NCBI GenBank assembly: GCA_022600335.1
Contig: JAHZKN010000202.1
Location: forward strand, 1-9,171
Length of the DNA stretch: 9,171 nt
Direction of reading: 5' to 3'
Origin: Alphaproteobacteria bacterium
GTDB lineage: Bacteria; Pseudomonadota; Alphaproteobacteria; Rhizobiales; Hyphomicrobiaceae
Of the stretch, positions 6,650 through 9,171 are shown in pieces. The translations under genes were made by a program, and so were the position numbers. Position 1 is the stretch's first letter. Each line of letters begins with the position of its first letter. Under the pieces are notes generated by a model that was not told the origin of the DNA, did no database searches, and saw nothing but the letters and a program-made list of their open reading frames with translations.

Positions 6650-7126
6650 TTAACTTTGCCAGTGAGGGCTTGGAGATTTGTCGTCTAAGATTTCCTGCAG
6701 TCTCAAGCGCAGCGGAGGATGAAGTTGCTCTGGCAAGGCATCTGGCGGAAAGCGACCAATCTCGGCGATTTCAAAGTTGGGTACAGGTTGGCGCGTCTGG
6801 GTCCAATCACGCGATACAAATAGAATGATATGATCGTTCTGGAAGCTCTTAAAATTGGCGAATGCGCCAACAAACGTCGCCGGTTTACCGAGGACCACGC
6901 CAACTTCTTCGGCAAGTTCTCGCTCAAGTGCGGTGGCTAGGGTTTCCCCCTTTTCAACACCACCTCCCGGGAAGTGCCAACCAGGTCGATAGCCGTGGCG
7001 GACCAATAATATGCGCCCCTCGGGATCAATGAGACAGCATTGCACACCCATTGTTAGGCCGCGGGACCAACGCCAGTAGTGCTGCATGAATCGGTTAGCG
7101 ATGATCATCGCGGCTCTTTGAATCAT
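6650..7126 (-). CDS. Nudix hydrolase
   Basis: Nudix enzymes cleave nucleoside diphosphates linked to another moiety, using a divalent metal held by the Nudix box. That box is complete at residues 55-77: G, five residues, E61, seven residues, R69-E70, L, A, E73-E74, V, G, V. It is preceded by RPGWHFPGGG and by a strand LIDPEGRILLVRHGY. The protein has 158 residues, about one domain, so there is no fused partner; the exact substrate cannot be read from the sequence. The N-terminal ~22 residues (basic and aromatic) precede the core. The ATG at 7126 has no clear ribosome binding site; the ATG at 7108, six codons in, has AAAGAG nearby and is a reasonable alternative. The gene is divergent from the metallophosphoesterase gene and upstream of the GNAT gene. 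Confidence 0.9.
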   Translation of the reverse strand: MIQRAAMIIANRFMQHYWRWSRGLTMGVQCCLIDPEGRILLVRHGYRPGWHFPGGGVEKGETLATALERELAEEVGVVLGKPATFVGAFANFKSFQNDHIILFVSRDWTQTRQPVPNFEIAEIGRFPPDALPEQLHPPLRLRLQEILDDKSPSPHWQS

Positions 7127-7181
7127 AGTCTGTATTGTGGTGGTGGCGTTTCAGGGTGACGATCTTCGATCTCAATAGAAA

Positions 7182-7211
7182 TTGTAAAGTGTTCCACCCA
7201 ATCTGTGTTAT
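7182..7211 (+). promoter_or_regulatory. Weak candidate promoter of the metallophosphoesterase gene
   Basis: TTGTAA (7182-7187) and TGTTAT (7206-7211) are 18 bp apart in the 132-bp divergent gap 7127-7258. Both boxes match consensus at four of six positions. No clear counterpart for the Nudix gene was found in this gap. Confidence 0.25.
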
Positions 7212-7258
7212 CCGACAAGAGGTGAACCGATCATAAACGCTGAACGAGTGCACATTTT

Positions 7259-8221
7259 ATGACCAAAGCAGTTACGACCTTGGCGCAAATCTCAGATGTG
7301 CACTTGCCCTATTCTTACCGCCTGTCGTTGCGCGATTGGAACATAAAACGTGCGCTAGGGTTTTTAAATTGGCAGCGTGGCCGCCGGTTTGTGCACCGTC
7401 AAGAGACAGTAGACATGTTGATTGCGGATATGAAGGCACAAAGGCCAGACCATATTACGGTGACGGGTGATTTGGTTAACCTTGGGCTGCCGCAAGAATA
7501 TCATGCGGCAGAAACCTGGCTTCAAAGCTTGGGCACGCCTGAGACCGTCACCGTCATTCCAGGCAATCACGACATATACTGTCCGGTTCCCACCGATCAA
7601 TCGTGCTGCACGAGTTGGTCGGCGTACATGTCATCGGATGCACTGGGCCAGTCGATTGGATTTGGCGGGTCTGGCGGATTCCCGTATGTGCGCCAGGTCG
7701 GGCCTGTGGGACTTATCTGCGTGAACTCTGCGATGCCCACGCCGCCATTTGTTGCCCGTGGACGCGTAGGTGGCCAACAGCGCGATGCGCTCTCCACAGC
7801 CGTGCACCATGTTGCGTCTGCAGGCTTGCTAGCTGTTGTGCTTATTCACCACCCGCCGCTCGTCGGTCTTGCCCCGAAACGTCGCGCCCTTGAAGATGCA
7901 GACCAACTGGCGGCACTCATTGCTCAAAACCCGATTGATCTTGTTCTCTATGGTCATAATCATCGAGACAGCATTACTTGGGTCAGCTCGAGCCAAGGTG
8001 TTTCAAGGCCGGTGGCTGTTTGTGGCGCCGCGTCAGGTTCGGCAGCGCGCCGTCACAAGGGCGAGCCTTTGGCGCGCTACTATCTTTATGAAGTCCGTAC
8101 CGGTCGGGAGGCCACGCGCGTGTCACGTATCTGCCGCGGCCTGAGCGAACCTCATGGCACGGTGGTCGAGATAGAACGCCAAGACGTCTTGGTGAAGAGC
8201 GCACAAGCAGGAAAAGTGTAG
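7259..8221 (+). CDS. Calcineurin-like metallophosphoesterase
   Basis: This 320-residue protein has the full set of dimetal-site motifs: D13-x-H15 (ISDVH), G70-D71 (TGDLVN), G102-N103-H104-D105, H197/H198 (LIHHPP) and G232-H233-N-H235. The order and spacing fit the CpdA-like class of phosphodiesterases. WQRGRRFVHR near 38-47 is typical of an alphaproteobacterial subgroup. No signal peptide is visible, so it should be cytosolic. Substrate is unknown; cyclic nucleotides or other phosphoesters are possible. The start is fixed by the DVH motif so close to the N-terminus, though its ribosome binding site is weak (GAACGAG about 10 nt upstream). It is divergent from the Nudix gene and is followed 13 bp later by the MFS gene, so these two are probably co-transcribed. 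Confidence 0.9.
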   Translation: MTKAVTTLAQISDVHLPYSYRLSLRDWNIKRALGFLNWQRGRRFVHRQETVDMLIADMKAQRPDHITVTGDLVNLGLPQEYHAAETWLQSLGTPETVTVIPGNHDIYCPVPTDQSCCTSWSAYMSSDALGQSIGFGGSGGFPYVRQVGPVGLICVNSAMPTPPFVARGRVGGQQRDALSTAVHHVASAGLLAVVLIHHPPLVGLAPKRRALEDADQLAALIAQNPIDLVLYGHNHRDSITWVSSSQGVSRPVAVCGAASGSAARRHKGEPLARYYLYEVRTGREATRVSRICRGLSEPHGTVVEIERQDVLVKSAQAGKV

Positions 8222-8234
8222 GTCGGGCACCACA

Positions 8235-9171
8235 ATGACGGATAAGCAAACAGATCCGCGTGTCATTGACACAGGTCCAACCAGCCAGGCAACAGTGATG
8301 TGGACTGTGATCGTGGCGGCTTCAATTGTTGCCGCCACGGCGATGGGCTTGCGCCAGGTGCTCGGGCTGTACCTCAAACCAATCTCAATGGATTTGGGTC
8401 TTGGTCGTGAGGTGTTTGCACTCGCCATTGCCATCACGAACTTGGTGTGGGGATTTGCTGCTCCGGTCGCAGGCTACGTTGCAGATCGTTATGGCGCTGG
8501 CCGTGTTGTGATGCTGGGATGTTTGGCACTCGCCGCTGGCTTCTATGCACTTCACCAGGCAACCAGCGATGTGCATCTGTTGCTCGCAGGCGTGCTGTTG
8601 GGACTTGGAATCTCCGGTGCCGGCATTACTGCCTTGGTTGGCGTTGCGGTTCGCGCCAGCCCTCCGGAACAACGCACGCAGGCCATTTCATGGATTGGCA
8701 TTGGTAGCGGTGCCGGCATGTTGGTTGCCATGCCCTATGTGCACGTCTTGATGGAGCAGGTGGGTTGGCACACCAGTTTGCTCTACCTAGCCGGCACGGC
8801 ACTTTTGGTGATGCCTTTGGCGTATGTTGTCAAAGGTGCGATTGGAACAGAAAGCAAGAATGCAGACTACGAGGATGAAGCTCACCGCGGTGGTGAGGTG
8901 GCTCTGTCGACAGCACTGCAACTGGCGTGGGGCTCGCCATCCTACTGGTTGCTCACGGCTGGATTTTTTGTTTGTGGATTTCATGTCGTGTTTTACGCGA
9001 CGCATCTGCCAGCTTATGTCGCCGATCAAGGTTTGCCACAATGGGTTGCGGTTGCAGCACTCGCCCTTGTTGCCCTTGGCAACATGATAGGCACCTGGTG
9101 TGCCGGCAAATGGGGGGCGCATCGGCCGATGCGCCATGGATTGGCGCTGCTCTATTTTGGTCGTGCAGCTG
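8235..9171 (+). CDS. MFS transporter, 3' end beyond the window
   Basis: An open frame of 312 codons begins at the ATG at 8235 and runs off the right edge without a stop. After a polar N-terminus (~20 residues) come alternating hydrophobic segments, about eight complete plus the start of a ninth, of the twelve expected. The loop between the second and third carries the MFS signature G-Y-V-A-D-R-Y-G-A-G-R, and the first segment ends in GLRQVLGLYLKPISMDLG, a pattern seen in MFS_1 proteins near the oxalate/formate and monocarboxylate groups. A cytoplasmic loop rich in charged residues (GTESKNADYEDEAHRGGE) separates the two six-helix halves. The substrate cannot be assigned. The gene follows the metallophosphoesterase by 13 bp, so co-transcription is likely. 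The ribosome binding site is weak (AGG about 12 nt upstream, overlapping the previous stop). Confidence 0.85.
   Translation, partial: MTDKQTDPRVIDTGPTSQATVMWTVIVAASIVAATAMGLRQVLGLYLKPISMDLGLGREVFALAIAITNLVWGFAAPVAGYVADRYGAGRVVMLGCLALAAGFYALHQATSDVHLLLAGVLLGLGISGAGITALVGVAVRASPPEQRTQAISWIGIGSGAGMLVAMPYVHVLMEQVGWHTSLLYLAGTALLVMPLAYVVKGAIGTESKNADYEDEAHRGGEVALSTALQLAWGSPSYWLLTAGFFVCGFHVVFYATHLPAYVADQGLPQWVAVAALALVALGNMIGTWCAGKWGAHRPMRHGLALLYFGRAA

Noticed and set aside
6037..8221. Nudix, GNAT and metallophosphoesterase genes as an antiphage or toxin-antitoxin system
   Set aside because: All are ordinary single-domain proteins with intact housekeeping-type motifs; there is no sensor, effector, toxin or compositional sign of transfer.

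Overview
The window looks like chromosomal DNA of an alphaproteobacterium, possibly near the Hyphomicrobiales, with moderate GC and dense coding. The clues are a 20-residue piece of MipZ (a division-site regulator specific to Alphaproteobacteria) at the extreme left edge, a long-form SerA with a C-terminal ACT domain, the serA/purA neighbourhood, and Nudix and metallophosphoesterase proteins of a type common in that class. I see no mobile element, CRISPR array, rRNA or tRNA gene, and no gene-free stretch over 300 bases. The longest gaps are 172 bp (5865-6036), 145 bp (3163-3307), 135 bp (1330-1464) and 132 bp (7127-7258).

Left part, + strand: positions 1-59 read on the minus strand as an internal piece of mipZ. 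They are joined abruptly at about 57-60 to serA, which lacks its first ~100 codons. The rest of serA (to 1329) is intact. It is followed by an exported DUF4140/DUF4139 (MuiA-like) protein (1465-3162) with its own likely promoter, and by purA (3308-4600), which has a perfect TATAAT box and a GC-rich hairpin just before its ribosome binding site.

Middle part, - strand: purA converges on an uncharacterised gene (5864 to 4683) across a compact two-part hairpin. The protein has an N-terminal coiled coil, an acidic linker, a degenerate helix-hairpin-helix module and a C-terminal hydrophobic segment. Upstream on the same strand lie a YhbS-like GNAT acetyltransferase (6543 to 6037) and a Nudix hydrolase (7126 to 6650).

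Right part, + strand: a calcineurin-like metallophosphoesterase (7259-8221) is divergent from the Nudix gene. It is followed 13 bp later by an MFS transporter (from 8235) that runs off the right edge.

The genes are mostly core metabolism (serine and AMP synthesis) plus a cluster of small hydrolase/acetyltransferase genes. I found no convincing new multi-gene system. The two points most worth a second look are the mipZ/serA junction, which disrupts two important genes and may be a chimeric join, and the undescribed coiled-coil/HhH/membrane protein next to purA.
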